Assembly: GCA_038230895.1 (NCBI GenBank)
Contig: JBBRMJ010000003.1
Location: forward strand, 22,781-86,780
From: JAJXTN01 sp038230895
GTDB taxonomy: Bacteria; Patescibacteriota; Saccharimonadia; Saccharimonadales; UBA4665
Length of the DNA: 64,000 nucleotides
Reading direction: 5' to 3'
Shown: one piece after another, positions 44,619 through 53,002 of the stretch
How the letters are laid out: the number at the start of each line of letters is the position of its first letter
Numbering within the stretch: the first letter of the stretch is position 1
The notes under the pieces: model-generated
The model's input: only the letters and a program-made list of their open reading frames with translations
Database searches by the model: none
Told to the model about the DNA's origin: nothing
Position numbers and translations under genes: made by a program

Positions 44619-45247
44619 TGGGCCAAAAAGTTAACCCCATCAGCATGCGTCTCCAGGTCAATAAGGACTGGCGCAGTAAATGGTTTGTCGACAAGCGTAA
44701 TTACGCTGAGTTCTTAAAGGCCGATCTGGCCGTTCGTCGTCTGATTCATACCAAACTTGGTAGCCGTGCTGCCATCAACAAGGTCGATATTAGTCGGACT
44801 CCAAACCTCGTGACCGTCACGATTGCTACCGCGAAAGCTGGTGTCGTTATTGGTCGTGGCGGTACTGGTGCTGCAGAGCTCAAGGACGCCATTGAGAAGA
44901 TTTATTCGACACCGACTCGTGTCAACATCGAAGAAGTTAAGAAGCCTGATATGTACGCCAAGCTGGTAGCTGAGAACATCGCTCACCAATTGGAGCGCCG
45001 CATGAGCTTCCGCCGCGCTATCAAGTCAACGGCTGCTGCTACCATGCGTGCTGGTGCCAAGGGTGTTCGCATCCAGGTGTCGGGTCGTTTGAATGGTGCT
45101 GAAATGTCACGCCGCGAGAAAGAAGTTGCCGGCAGTGTACCACTTCACACCATCCGTGCTGATATTGATTACGCCCAAGTTACCGCTAAAACCGTCGCCG
45201 GTGTTATCGGTGTCAAAGTTTGGATCTATAAAGGGGAGTCAATCTAA
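44618..45247 (+). CDS. rpsC: 30S ribosomal protein uS3
   Basis: A 209-residue mRNA-entry protein with a type II KH domain (VVIGRGGTGAAELKD, about 69-83) and the C-terminal GAKGVRIQVSGRLNGAEMSR signature. It begins MGQKVNPISMRL. It overlaps rplV by one base. Confidence 0.97.
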   Translation: MGQKVNPISMRLQVNKDWRSKWFVDKRNYAEFLKADLAVRRLIHTKLGSRAAINKVDISRTPNLVTVTIATAKAGVVIGRGGTGAAELKDAIEKIYSTPTRVNIEEVKKPDMYAKLVAENIAHQLERRMSFRRAIKSTAAATMRAGAKGVRIQVSGRLNGAEMSRREKEVAGSVPLHTIRADIDYAQVTAKTVAGVIGVKVWIYKGESI

Positions 45248-45660
45248 TGTTAATGCCCAAGCGGACTAAATTCCGCAAAATTCGCAAAGGCAAGATCCGC
45301 GGTGTTGCTACCAGTGGTGATTACATTGCTTTTGGTGATTACGCCTTGCAGGCGCAGGGCAATGAGCGTATTACGGCTCGACAGATCGAAGCTTCACGTC
45401 AGGCCATGACCCGCTACATCAAGCGTGGTGGTAAGATTTGGATTCGTATTTTCCCGCACATCGCTGTTACCCGCAAGCCACAGGATGTCAAAATGGGTAG
45501 CGGTAAAGGTGCACCCGAATTCTTTGTCGCCAAAGTTCGTCCTGGCACTATCCTGTTTGAAATGCAGGGAGTAACTGAAGAGATTGCCCGCGAAGCGATG
45601 CGCCTGGCGGCTCACAAACTACCAGTCAAGACCAAGTTCTTGATGCGGGAGGAGTCTTAA
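45247..45660 (+). CDS. rplP: 50S ribosomal protein uL16
   Basis: A 137-residue protein near the A-site with PKRTKFRKIRKGKIRG and MGSGKGAPEFFVAKV. ATG 45247 overlaps the rpsC stop and sits 8 bases after GGGGAG; ATG 45253 is less likely. Confidence 0.96.
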   Translation: MLMPKRTKFRKIRKGKIRGVATSGDYIAFGDYALQAQGNERITARQIEASRQAMTRYIKRGGKIWIRIFPHIAVTRKPQDVKMGSGKGAPEFFVAKVRPGTILFEMQGVTEEIAREAMRLAAHKLPVKTKFLMREES

Positions 45661-45662
45661 TT

Positions 45663-45863
45663 ATGAAAGTTGTTGAAATCCGCAAATTGTCTACGACCGA
45701 GTTAACTACCGAGAGCACCAAGCTGCGCGAGGAAATTACTGAGCTCAAGCGTCGTTTACATATGGGTGAAATTCAGAATGTTCGTGTTATCCGCGGTAAG
45801 CGCAAAGACCTGGCTCGTTTACTAACTGTGCTCGGCGAAGCGCTAATCAAGGAGGCCAATTAA
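45663..45863 (+). CDS. rpmC: 50S ribosomal protein uL29
   Basis: A 66-residue helical exit-site protein with LREEITELKRRLHMGEI and VIRGKRKDLARLLTVL. Normal length; two bases after rplP. Confidence 0.95.
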   Translation: MKVVEIRKLSTTELTTESTKLREEITELKRRLHMGEIQNVRVIRGKRKDLARLLTVLGEALIKEAN

Positions 45864-45864
45864 T

Positions 45865-46206
45865 ATGGCTAAGACTATTATCGGTGTCGTATCTTCGAGT
45901 AAGGTTAATAAGACCATTGTCATTACTGTGCAATCCCGCCAGACTCACCCCTTGTACCGCAAGCAGTACACCGTGACGAAGAAGTTCATGGCTCATGATG
46001 AAAAGAATGAAGCCCAGAATGGTGACAAGGTAGAGATTATTGAAACCCGTCCCATCAGTGCCCGCAAGCACTACAAGCTGAACCGCATCATTGAAAAGCC
46101 AGCACTACGTGAAGACACCCTGGAACTGATCAAGACTGACGAAGCACGCCCTGTGAGTAAGTCGAAAACGACTGATGACGAAGCGGCAACCGAGGAGAAG
46201 GCGTAA
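45865..46206 (+). CDS. rpsQ: 30S ribosomal protein uS17 with extended tail
   Basis: A 113-residue OB-fold protein: TIVITVQSRQTHPLYRKQY and AHDEKNEAQNGDKVEI are typical. The family is usually about 85 residues; the last about 30 (Glu/Lys/Thr/Ala-rich) form an added tail. Confidence 0.94.
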   Translation: MAKTIIGVVSSSKVNKTIVITVQSRQTHPLYRKQYTVTKKFMAHDEKNEAQNGDKVEIIETRPISARKHYKLNRIIEKPALREDTLELIKTDEARPVSKSKTTDDEAATEEKA

Positions 46207-46574
46207 TGATTCAGCAAGAAACCCGATTATTCGTAACCGACAACAGTGGTGCTAAGGAAATCTTATGTATCCGTGTCCTTGGTGGCACTCGCCGACGTTA
46301 TGCCGGTGTTGGTGACGTGATCGTTGCGACGGTCAAACAAGCCAACCCGAGCGGCACCGTCAAGAAGAAGTCTGTCGTTCGTGCGGTTGTTGTGCGCACC
46401 CGTAACCAGATTCGCCGTAAAGACGGTTCAACCATCAAGTTTGATGACAATGCCGCCGTGATTATTGGTGACGACAAATTACCACGTGGTACACGCATAT
46501 TTGGCCCAGTTCCACGCGAACTGCGTGATATGGGCTATGCCAAGATTATTTCACTCGCACCGGAGGTGCTGTAA
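46206..46574 (+). CDS. rplN: 50S ribosomal protein uL14
   Basis: A 122-residue subunit-interface protein, beginning MIQQETRLFVTDNSGAKE and containing RTRNQIRRKDGSTIKFDDNA. One-base overlap with rpsQ. Confidence 0.97.
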   Translation: MIQQETRLFVTDNSGAKEILCIRVLGGTRRRYAGVGDVIVATVKQANPSGTVKKKSVVRAVVVRTRNQIRRKDGSTIKFDDNAAVIIGDDKLPRGTRIFGPVPRELRDMGYAKIISLAPEVL

Positions 46575-46921
46575 TGCCTGCTACTGTTAAATCCACCAAA
46601 ATCTACAAGATTCGCCTGAAGAAAGATGACCTAGTCATCGTCCGTGCCGGCAAATACAAAGGCAAGACAGGCAAGATTACTGCTGTGCATCCGAAAGACA
46701 ATAAAGTGACTGTCGATGGCATTAACATTGTCAAAAAGCACATGAAGCCTGATCAACAGCGTCCACAAGGTGGTATCGTTGAGATTACCAAGCCAATATG
46801 GGTTAGCAAGGTTTCTATTGTCGAGCCTACTACCAAGAAGCCGAGTCGTATCGGCTTCAGCATTGATGCTAAAGGTGTGAAAACTCGTGTCTACACGTCG
46901 ACCAAGAAGGAGATCAAGTAA
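46574..46921 (+). CDS. rplX: 50S ribosomal protein uL24
   Basis: A 115-residue assembly initiator with a KOW motif (VIVRAGKYKGKTGKI, about 18-32), then GINIVKKHMKPDQQRPQGGI. One-base overlap with rplN. Confidence 0.96.
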   Translation: MPATVKSTKIYKIRLKKDDLVIVRAGKYKGKTGKITAVHPKDNKVTVDGINIVKKHMKPDQQRPQGGIVEITKPIWVSKVSIVEPTTKKPSRIGFSIDAKGVKTRVYTSTKKEIK

Positions 46922-47532
46922 TGGCTACCGCAACGACCAAAGCCCCTAAGGCTGTAAAAACTGTCAAAGCTGTTGATACTGGTGCTCGATTGCGCATCCA
47001 ATACAATGCTAGCCTGGCCAAAGAATTGATGAAAGAACTCGGCCTCAAAAATCCACATCAAGTACCTCGACTCGAGAAAGTTGTTGTCAACAGTGGTCTT
47101 GGTACCGCAAAGGATGACAAGAAAATCATGGAAGTGGCGACCAACACCTTACGGAAGATTACTGGACAGGAACCTGTCGCTACTATCGCCAAGAACTCTA
47201 TTGCCGGCTTCAAACTACGTGAGGGTAACAAGATTGGCTTGAAAGTCACCCTCCGCGGTGAGCGAATGTATGAGTTGACCGATCGTGTCATCAGTGTTGT
47301 TCTGCCACGGCTCCGTGACTTCCATGGTGTCAAAGCCAGTGCTTTTGACAAACAGGGTAACTACTCACTCGGCTTTACCGATCAATCTGTTTTTCCGGAA
47401 TTGAATTTTGACGAGACAACCACGTCTCATGGCCTCCAAGTAGTATTTGTCATTAAGTGTGAACAAAAGGAACACGCCCGAGCTCTCCTCGAGAAGTTCG
47501 GTATGCCCTTTGAGAAAGTAGAAGGAAAATAA
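46921..47532 (+). CDS. rplE: 50S ribosomal protein uL5
   Basis: A 203-residue 5S-rRNA-binding protein with KVVVNSGLGTAKDDKK, LREGNKIGLKVTLRGERM and SVFPELNFDE. The N-terminus carries about 20 extra Lys/Ala/Thr residues. One-base overlap with rplX. Confidence 0.96.
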   Translation: MATATTKAPKAVKTVKAVDTGARLRIQYNASLAKELMKELGLKNPHQVPRLEKVVVNSGLGTAKDDKKIMEVATNTLRKITGQEPVATIAKNSIAGFKLREGNKIGLKVTLRGERMYELTDRVISVVLPRLRDFHGVKASAFDKQGNYSLGFTDQSVFPELNFDETTTSHGLQVVFVIKCEQKEHARALLEKFGMPFEKVEGK

Positions 47533-47533
47533 T

Positions 47534-47803
47534 ATGGCTAAGACATCCATCGTCGTACGCGACGCCAAGCGACTACGCATGATCAAACAGTATGCTGAAA
47601 AGCGCGCCGAGTTAAAAAAACTCGGTGACCAGGAAGGCCTGGCTAAATTACCTCGTAATAGTAGCCCGACCCGCCGCACCAACCGTTGTGTTGAAACCGG
47701 CCGTCCTCGTGGTTACATGCGTCAGTTTGGCTTGAGTCGTATTAGTTTCCGAGAGCACGCCAGCAAGGGCGAAATCCCTGGTGTCACGAAAGCGAGTTGG
47801 TAA
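47534..47803 (+). CDS. rpsN: 30S ribosomal protein uS14, zinc-free long form
   Basis: An 89-residue protein with the long (non-zinc) layout: SSPTRRTNRCVETGRPRGY then RQFGLSRISFREHA. Only one Cys remains, so the CxxC pairs of the zinc form are absent. It lies one base after rplE. Confidence 0.96.
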   Translation: MAKTSIVVRDAKRLRMIKQYAEKRAELKKLGDQEGLAKLPRNSSPTRRTNRCVETGRPRGYMRQFGLSRISFREHASKGEIPGVTKASW

Positions 47804-47807
47804 GCGT

Positions 47808-48209
47808 ATGAGCAAAACATCTACCGATCCTATTGCTGACATGTTCACTCGCATCCGCAATGCCATCGCAGTGCACAAGAGCGAAGTGAGCTTGCCACAC
47901 TCTAGCATCAAAGAGTCCGTTGCTCGTTTGTTGAAAGACAGCAATTTCATCGACAACGTCTCTGTTAGTGACGCATTGGTCGGCAAAACCCTTACCATCC
48001 GCATCAATGATGAAAGTAGCAATGCCCGCATCACCGAGATCGTCCGTTTGAGTAAGCCAGGTCGCCGTTATTACGCCAGCGCACAGGAAATCCCAATCGT
48101 GAAGCGTGGGCGTGGCCTTGTGATCGTTTCGACGAGTAAAGGTCTAATGACCGGTACTCGTGCCAAGAACGAGCACGTTGGCGGCGAATTAATTTGTAAA
48201 GTCTATTAA
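47808..48209 (+). CDS. rpsH: 30S ribosomal protein uS8
   Basis: A 133-residue central-domain assembly protein: DPIADMFTRIRNA and the C-terminal signature STSKGLMTGTRAKNEHVGGE. ATG 47808 (MSKTSTDPIAD) is preferred; the frame also opens at 47781 inside rpsN. Confidence 0.96.
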   Translation: MSKTSTDPIADMFTRIRNAIAVHKSEVSLPHSSIKESVARLLKDSNFIDNVSVSDALVGKTLTIRINDESSNARITEIVRLSKPGRRYYASAQEIPIVKRGRGLVIVSTSKGLMTGTRAKNEHVGGELICKVY

Positions 48210-48227
48210 GGAAATTAGGAAAATATT

Positions 48228-48767
48228 ATGAGTCGAGTTGGAAAACTACCGATCGCCATTCCGAGCGGTGTGACAATCACTATCGACGACGCTGCAGTTA
48301 CCGTAGCCGGTGGTAAGGGCACGCTAACACAGTTCACCATGCCGTTGATTACCGTCAAGCAGGAAGGCGACCAAGTGATTATCAGTCGCGCCAATGACGA
48401 ACCGAAGATTCGGGCCAAGCACGGTCTGATGCGCTCCCTATTAAACAACATGGTCGTCGGCGTCAGCCAGGGCTTTAGTAAGAAGCTGGAGATCAACGGT
48501 GTCGGTTACCGCGTTGCCATGCAGGGCAGTGACCTGAAGCTAAATCTGGGCTTCTCACACGATGTTATCTACAAAATACCAGCTGGAGTGACCGCTACAA
48601 CTGATCAGAACACCATCACCGTCAGCGGCATTAACCGTCAGCAAGTTGGTCAAGTCGCTGCCGAAATTCGCGCCCTCAAGAAGCCAGAACCTTATAAGGG
48701 CAAGGGTATCAAGTACGAAGGCGAACGCATTCTCCGCAAGAGCGGTAAGAGCGGGAAGGACAAATAA
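48228..48767 (+). CDS. rplF: 50S ribosomal protein uL6
   Basis: A 179-residue protein at the GTPase-associated region. It starts MSRVGKLPIAIPSGV and carries PEPYKGKGIKYEGERILRK, the L6 signature. Confidence 0.97.
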   Translation: MSRVGKLPIAIPSGVTITIDDAAVTVAGGKGTLTQFTMPLITVKQEGDQVIISRANDEPKIRAKHGLMRSLLNNMVVGVSQGFSKKLEINGVGYRVAMQGSDLKLNLGFSHDVIYKIPAGVTATTDQNTITVSGINRQQVGQVAAEIRALKKPEPYKGKGIKYEGERILRKSGKSGKDK

Positions 48768-48769
48768 TC

Positions 48770-49126
48770 ATGGATAAACTAGCCCACAAATTACACAATC
48801 GCCAGTTGCGAGCCCACCGTGTCCGTTCACAAATTACTGGCACTGCCGATCGACCACGCCTGAGCGTTAGTATCAGTAACTTGCACATCACCGCCCAGCT
48901 GATTGACGACGTCAAACATGTCACCTTGGCATACACCACGACGGTTGGCCAAAAGGCCGCGACCGGTACCATGGTTGAGAAAGCCACCTGGATTGGCACC
49001 GAAATCGCTAAGCAAGGAAAAGCTAAGAAAATCACACGAGTCGTTTTTGACCGTGGCAGTAAGCTCTACCATGGCCGCATTGCTGCCCTGGCGACCGCTG
49101 CCCGTAACGCCGGATTGGAGTTTTAA
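48770..49126 (+). CDS. rplR: 50S ribosomal protein uL18
   Basis: A 118-residue 5S-rRNA-binding protein with RPRLSVSISNLHITAQLIDD and VVFDRGSKLYHGRIAALA. Two bases after rplF. Confidence 0.96.
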   Translation: MDKLAHKLHNRQLRAHRVRSQITGTADRPRLSVSISNLHITAQLIDDVKHVTLAYTTTVGQKAATGTMVEKATWIGTEIAKQGKAKKITRVVFDRGSKLYHGRIAALATAARNAGLEF

Positions 49127-49128
49127 TC

Positions 49129-49761
49129 ATGGCAGACGCACCGCAACAGCAGCAACAGCGCCGCAATCGTAATCCTGAGATGCAACAAGAAGAGAAACAG
49201 TTCGACGAGCGTACCCTGCACATTGACCGCGTGGCCCGTGTCGTAAAGGGCGGCCGACGTTTCCGTTTCCGAGCCCTCGTTGTCGTCGGAGACCGCAAAC
49301 ATCGTATTGGTATTGGTACGGCGAAGGGCGCCGATGTCACCGCCGCCGTTACCAAGGCAACTGAGGTCGCCAAGAAACAATTTGTCGAAGTTTCACTGTA
49401 TAAGGGAACCTTGCCACACGAAGTTGAATCCAAAGTCAGTGGCGCCCGCATCCTACTCAAGCCAGCGAGTGCTGGTACTGGTTTGATCGCCGGTGGTGTG
49501 GTTCGTACCATTCTGGAAGTTGCGGGTGTTAAGAACGCCCTAAGCAAGTCCTTGGGCTCGACCAACAAGACCAACACCGCCTATGCAACGATTGCAGCAC
49601 TTCAAAGCTTAGTACCAGCGAAGCAGTGGATTACTAACATTGGCAAAGTCGCTCCCAAAACCACCGTGCCTGATGCCGCTAAGGCCAATGATGAAGCGAC
49701 TGCAGCCGACAAGCCTGAAGTAGCTAGCAAATCTAAGGCTACCGCAAAGAAGAAGGCCTAA
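49129..49761 (+). CDS. rpsE: 30S ribosomal protein uS5
   Basis: A 210-residue accuracy protein with a double-stranded-RNA-binding-like N-domain (RVVKGGRRFRFRALVVVGD) and IGIGTAKGADVTAAV. A Gln-rich head and a Lys/Ala tail extend it. The next gene is rplO: rpmD (L30), which usually sits between them, is absent. Confidence 0.96.
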   Translation: MADAPQQQQQRRNRNPEMQQEEKQFDERTLHIDRVARVVKGGRRFRFRALVVVGDRKHRIGIGTAKGADVTAAVTKATEVAKKQFVEVSLYKGTLPHEVESKVSGARILLKPASAGTGLIAGGVVRTILEVAGVKNALSKSLGSTNKTNTAYATIAALQSLVPAKQWITNIGKVAPKTTVPDAAKANDEATAADKPEVASKSKATAKKKA

Positions 49762-49763
49762 TC

Positions 49764-50237
49764 ATGAAATTTAACCAACTCAAACTCACCAAAGCCAAAG
49801 CCGGCAAGCGCGTCGGTCGTGGTATCGCTGCCGGTCAAGGTAAAACTGCTGGTCGTGGAACCAAAGGTCAGATGTCTCGTACCGGCTCGTCACGCAATCC
49901 AGGTTTCGCTGGCGGCCAAAACCCATTGATGCAACAGCTACCAAAGCTGCCTGGTTTCCGTAGCCACCGCATCAAAGCCGAAGTTGTGTACACTGGTCAA
50001 CTTGATCAGTTTGCTGGCAAAGTCGTCGACGCTACTGTCCTCGCCGAAGCTGGTTTGATCAGCAATGCCTTTGTTAGTGTCAAATTGATTTCCAAAGGCG
50101 AAGTTACCAAGAAGATCACCCTGAAACTCCCTTCCGCGAGTGCCTCAGCCATTGCTGCCATTCAGGAAGCCGGTGGTAGCTTTGAAGTTACTGCTCGCCA
50201 ACAACGCCCCAAAACCAGCACCAAAAAGATTTCGTAA
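49764..50237 (+). CDS. rplO: 50S ribosomal protein uL15
   Basis: A 157-residue late-assembly protein with GRGIAAGQGKTAGRGTKGQ and GFAGGQNPLMQQLPKLPGF. It is followed with no gap by a phosphatase gene instead of secY. Confidence 0.96.
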   Translation: MKFNQLKLTKAKAGKRVGRGIAAGQGKTAGRGTKGQMSRTGSSRNPGFAGGQNPLMQQLPKLPGFRSHRIKAEVVYTGQLDQFAGKVVDATVLAEAGLISNAFVSVKLISKGEVTKKITLKLPSASASAIAAIQEAGGSFEVTARQQRPKTSTKKIS

Positions 50238-50768
50238 ATGAAGTTATATTTCGTCAGGCATGGCCAAACCGAAGCCAATGCCCGGCAGGTGTATGATGGC
50301 CAGCGTCTGAACGCACCGCTCACCGAACTAGGTAGGAATCAAGCTGCTGAAGTCGGCAAAAAACTTAAGTTACTAGGCATAGGTCGAATTATAAGTTCAC
50401 CGCTTATCCGTACCCGGCAGACGACCGCGATAATCGCGGAGAACATGGGAAACAATCCGACGATACTTTTCGATGATCGATTAATGGAACATGATAATGG
50501 CGCACTCAGTGGCACACCCTATCGAACTGTCAGCCTTGAAGAACTTACCAGCACTGAGGACAATGAGTCGATTGAGACCTTTCGAGACCGAGTCAGCGCA
50601 GCTTTGTTGGATGCTAGTCGTGGCACAATTAACACGCTGGTCGTCAGCCATGGTGGAGTCTATACACAATACCTGACCTTGCGAGACGGCCTACCGGCTG
50701 AGCAATATTGGTCATTACCTGATCCCAAAAACGGGCAAGTCGAAGAATTAACTGTTAATTGGCAGTAG
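50238..50768 (+). CDS. Histidine phosphatase family (phosphoglycerate mutase-like) protein
   Basis: A 176-residue protein with the RHG motif at the N-terminus (FVRHGQTEANA, catalytic His8), an Arg in SSPLIRTRQT, Glu in LMEHDNG, and a second His in VVSHGGVY. This fits the branch-1 phosphohydrolase/mutase family; the substrate cannot be told from sequence. It starts on the base after the rplO stop, inside the spc operon, so it is made together with ribosomal proteins. Confidence 0.85.
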   Translation: MKLYFVRHGQTEANARQVYDGQRLNAPLTELGRNQAAEVGKKLKLLGIGRIISSPLIRTRQTTAIIAENMGNNPTILFDDRLMEHDNGALSGTPYRTVSLEELTSTEDNESIETFRDRVSAALLDASRGTINTLVVSHGGVYTQYLTLRDGLPAEQYWSLPDPKNGQVEELTVNWQ

Positions 50769-50774
50769 CATTGG

Positions 50775-50804
50775 TTAGCAGTGCACAGCCCTGTATTGTA
50801 TACT
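50775..50804 (+). promoter_or_regulatory. secY promoter candidate
   Basis: TTAGCA (50775-50780), 18-base spacer, TATACT (50799-50804), about 35 bases before the secY ATG. Confidence 0.45.
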
Positions 50805-50840
50805 AGGTAAGAATATATTTTGAGGGGACAATAGCGACAT

Positions 50841-52334
50841 ATGAACTGGAAGATTATCCTGCGATCGATGGCTCACCAAGATATGCGAAAGCGCATCTTG
50901 GCAGTGCTGGGTATTATGCTTATTTTCCGCATCCTGGCGCATGTGCCCGTTCCGCTTGCAAACCCTGAAGTACTCCACCAAGTCCTCCAGAACCTGTTTA
51001 ATTCCAATAACACGCCACAGTTGCTGAGCTTCATTAACGTCCTGTCCGGTGGCGCCCTGGCTAACTTCTCAATTATGATTGCCGGCCTTGGGCCGTACAT
51101 TAATGCCTCTATTATCATGCAGTTGCTCACAAAGGCCATCCCGCAGCTGGAAGCTTTGCACAAAGAAGGTGAGTTTGGCCAGAAGAAGATTAACCAGTAC
51201 ACCCGCATGTTGACTTTTCCGCTGGCAATTATTCAGTCTATTGGTTCGATCTATCTGATACGTCAGGCCGCTCAGTCAATCGGTGGCATTGGTGACATCA
51301 CTGCCAATACCTCTTTGTCGCAGTGGATATTGATGGTCGCCGCGCTGACGGGCGGATCGATGCTCCTGATGTGGCTCGGTGAACTCATCACTGAACAGAG
51401 TATTGGTAACGGTATTTCACTGATCATTACCGTTGGTATCGTGAGTCGTTTACCATCGAGTATTTCGAGCATCATGAGTTCAATACTTTCTAAGGATAAA
51501 CACTGGGTAGTCTTTGGGCACAGCCTGCCAGTCAATCGCGGCGCCTTGGTCTATGCCTTGGTGATTGGCTTTTCGGTGATCTTCGTAACCTGGCTGGTGG
51601 TGATGCTCAACGAAGCGGCACGCAATTTGACAGTGAACTACGCCAAACGAGTGCAGGGTAATCGTACTTACGGTGGCATCACGACCATACTGCCGGTCAA
51701 GTTAATCACGGCCGGAGTGGTGCCAATCATCTTCGCCGTAGCGTTTTTGAGTGTTCCGAGTTTCGCCGGCCAACTATTAGGTAGTAGCCACAGCGTGCAC
51801 TTAGCCCAACTCGGCCATAATCTAACGACCTGGTTCGCAACACCATCAGCGACGACATTTGCCACAGAAGGCTGGAAAGCCTATATCTATCCCGTAACCT
51901 ACTTCTTACTCGTCTTCGTCTTCACCTTTTTCTATACCAGTATCACCTTCAACTCCAAGGAGATATCCGAGAACCTCCACAAGCAAGGCGGTTTCCTCGA
52001 GGGAATCCGTTCCGGTTTACAGACCGAAAAACATCTTGCGAAAATTGTGAATCGCCTGACATTATTTGGTGCGCTCAGCCTCGGTGCGCTAGCGTTGCTG
52101 CCGATCATTGCCCAAGTCTTCGTCAGCACCAGTATCACGATTGGCGGGACGAGCGTGCTCATCCTAGTGTCTGTGGCCCTTCAGACTCTGCGCTCAGTGG
52201 AATCTCGAGCCTTAATGGTCACCTATGACCAATATTCGCAGCCAGACTTCTTCAACGAAGCTGATACGGCCCTGGAGGCCTCCTCAGGCGCGCGTCGGCT
52301 GAAATTCTTGCCACGAGTCGGACGTAAGAAGTAA
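50841..52334 (+). CDS. secY: Preprotein translocase subunit SecY
   Basis: A 497-residue membrane channel for secreted proteins with about ten transmembrane segments. The plug and first loop region FINVLSGGALANFSIMIAGL and cytoplasmic loop YAKRVQGNRTYGG are typical. Length is slightly above the usual 430 because of longer extracytoplasmic loops. GAGGGG lies 13 bases before ATG 50841, a long spacing. adk and map, often next, are not here. Confidence 0.96.
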   Translation: MNWKIILRSMAHQDMRKRILAVLGIMLIFRILAHVPVPLANPEVLHQVLQNLFNSNNTPQLLSFINVLSGGALANFSIMIAGLGPYINASIIMQLLTKAIPQLEALHKEGEFGQKKINQYTRMLTFPLAIIQSIGSIYLIRQAAQSIGGIGDITANTSLSQWILMVAALTGGSMLLMWLGELITEQSIGNGISLIITVGIVSRLPSSISSIMSSILSKDKHWVVFGHSLPVNRGALVYALVIGFSVIFVTWLVVMLNEAARNLTVNYAKRVQGNRTYGGITTILPVKLITAGVVPIIFAVAFLSVPSFAGQLLGSSHSVHLAQLGHNLTTWFATPSATTFATEGWKAYIYPVTYFLLVFVFTFFYTSITFNSKEISENLHKQGGFLEGIRSGLQTEKHLAKIVNRLTLFGALSLGALALLPIIAQVFVSTSITIGGTSVLILVSVALQTLRSVESRALMVTYDQYSQPDFFNEADTALEASSGARRLKFLPRVGRKK

Positions 52335-52345
52335 GAACCCGACTC
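52315..52345 (+). repeat. Inverted repeat across the secY stop
   Basis: GAGTCGG (52315-52321) and CCGACTC (52339-52345) form a perfect 7-bp stem with a 17-base loop that contains the secY stop codon. No T-run follows, so it may be an mRNA-end structure instead of a classical terminator. Confidence 0.35.
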
Positions 52346-52431
52346 ACAAGGACTAGACAGGTGATGATAATATTAGATGAGACTATTCAAGTCCACTGAT
52401 ATTCGGAATTGTTAAAGATAGTAGAAAACTC

Positions 52432-52461
52432 TTTACAAACTGTTGTGGGACCTGCTATAAT
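52432..52461 (+). promoter_or_regulatory. infA promoter
   Basis: TTTACA (52432-52437), 18-base spacer, extended -10 TGCTATAAT ending at 52461. CTCTTTACAAAC around the -35 box is shared with tuf P1. Confidence 0.7.
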
Positions 52462-52478
52462 TAGTCTCTGTTATATTT

Positions 52479-52700
52479 ATGGCAGCAAACAAGGAAGTAA
52501 TCGAACTAACAGGCACAATTGTCGAGACCCTTCCCGGGACTCAGTTTCGTGTAGAACTTGAGAACGGCCATAAAATTATAGCTCACGTCGCCGGTAAGAT
52601 GAGGAAGCATTTCATCCGAATCGTACCCGGAGACAGCGTGACGGTCGAGTTGACCCCTTACGATCTTACGAAGGGCAGAATCACCTATCGCAAAGGGTAG
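52479..52700 (+). CDS. infA: Translation initiation factor IF-1
   Basis: A 73-residue OB-fold protein that blocks the A-site during initiation: GTIVETLPGTQFRVELENGH and GDSVTVELTPYDLTKGRITY are diagnostic. ATG 52479 lies about 11 bases after the predicted start of transcription, with no ribosome-binding site, so it is close to leaderless. Its stop codon is the first part of the structured element that follows. Confidence 0.96.
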   Translation: MAANKEVIELTGTIVETLPGTQFRVELENGHKIIAHVAGKMRKHFIRIVPGDSVTVELTPYDLTKGRITYRKG

Positions 52701-52820
52701 AACTTTCACAAAGCAGCACTTCACTGGCGAAACGCTCCAGTCCGCGCTTACCGTATACAACATACGGCTCGCTTATGGGCTTCACGTTTCATCCAGCGCC
52801 GTACTACTCTGTGAAGGTTC
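52700..52820 (+). ncRNA. Candidate structured RNA between infA and rpmJ
   Basis: The two ends pair over 20 positions (52700-52719 with 52801-52820) with only three mismatches, all A-C pairs, and one G-T wobble; the outermost 11 pairs are continuous. Inside are a hairpin ACTGG/CCAGT (52723-52741) and one with CCGTAT/ATACGG (52751-52767), extended by GCG/CGC (52744-52772). No T-run and no ORF are seen. It could be a cis-acting mRNA element for rpmJ-rpsM or a processed small RNA. I do not recognise the family. Confidence 0.55.
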
Positions 52821-52880
52821 CAGACATTTAATAATTTAGTTTCGAGCAGTGAGTCATCGCCGCCAAGGAGAATGATCCGC

Positions 52881-52997
52881 ATGAAAGTGCGTGCCAGTGT
52901 CAAAAAGATTAGTCCTGATGATAAGATAGTCCGCCGTAAAGGCCGGATCTATGTTATTAACAAATTGAAACCTAAGCACAAGCAAAGGCAAGGTTAG
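52881..52997 (+). CDS. rpmJ: 50S ribosomal protein bL36, cysteine-free form
   Basis: A 38-residue protein beginning MKVRASVKKISPDDK and ending KPKHKQRQG. The usual zinc ligands CxxC...C...H are replaced (ISPDD where MCRNC is typical; N where C is expected), so this is the zinc-free C-minus version. AAGGAG lies about 10 bases before ATG 52881. It is too short for many gene finders. Confidence 0.92.
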   Translation: MKVRASVKKISPDDKIVRRKGRIYVINKLKPKHKQRQG

Positions 52998-53002
52998 GTT
53001 AT

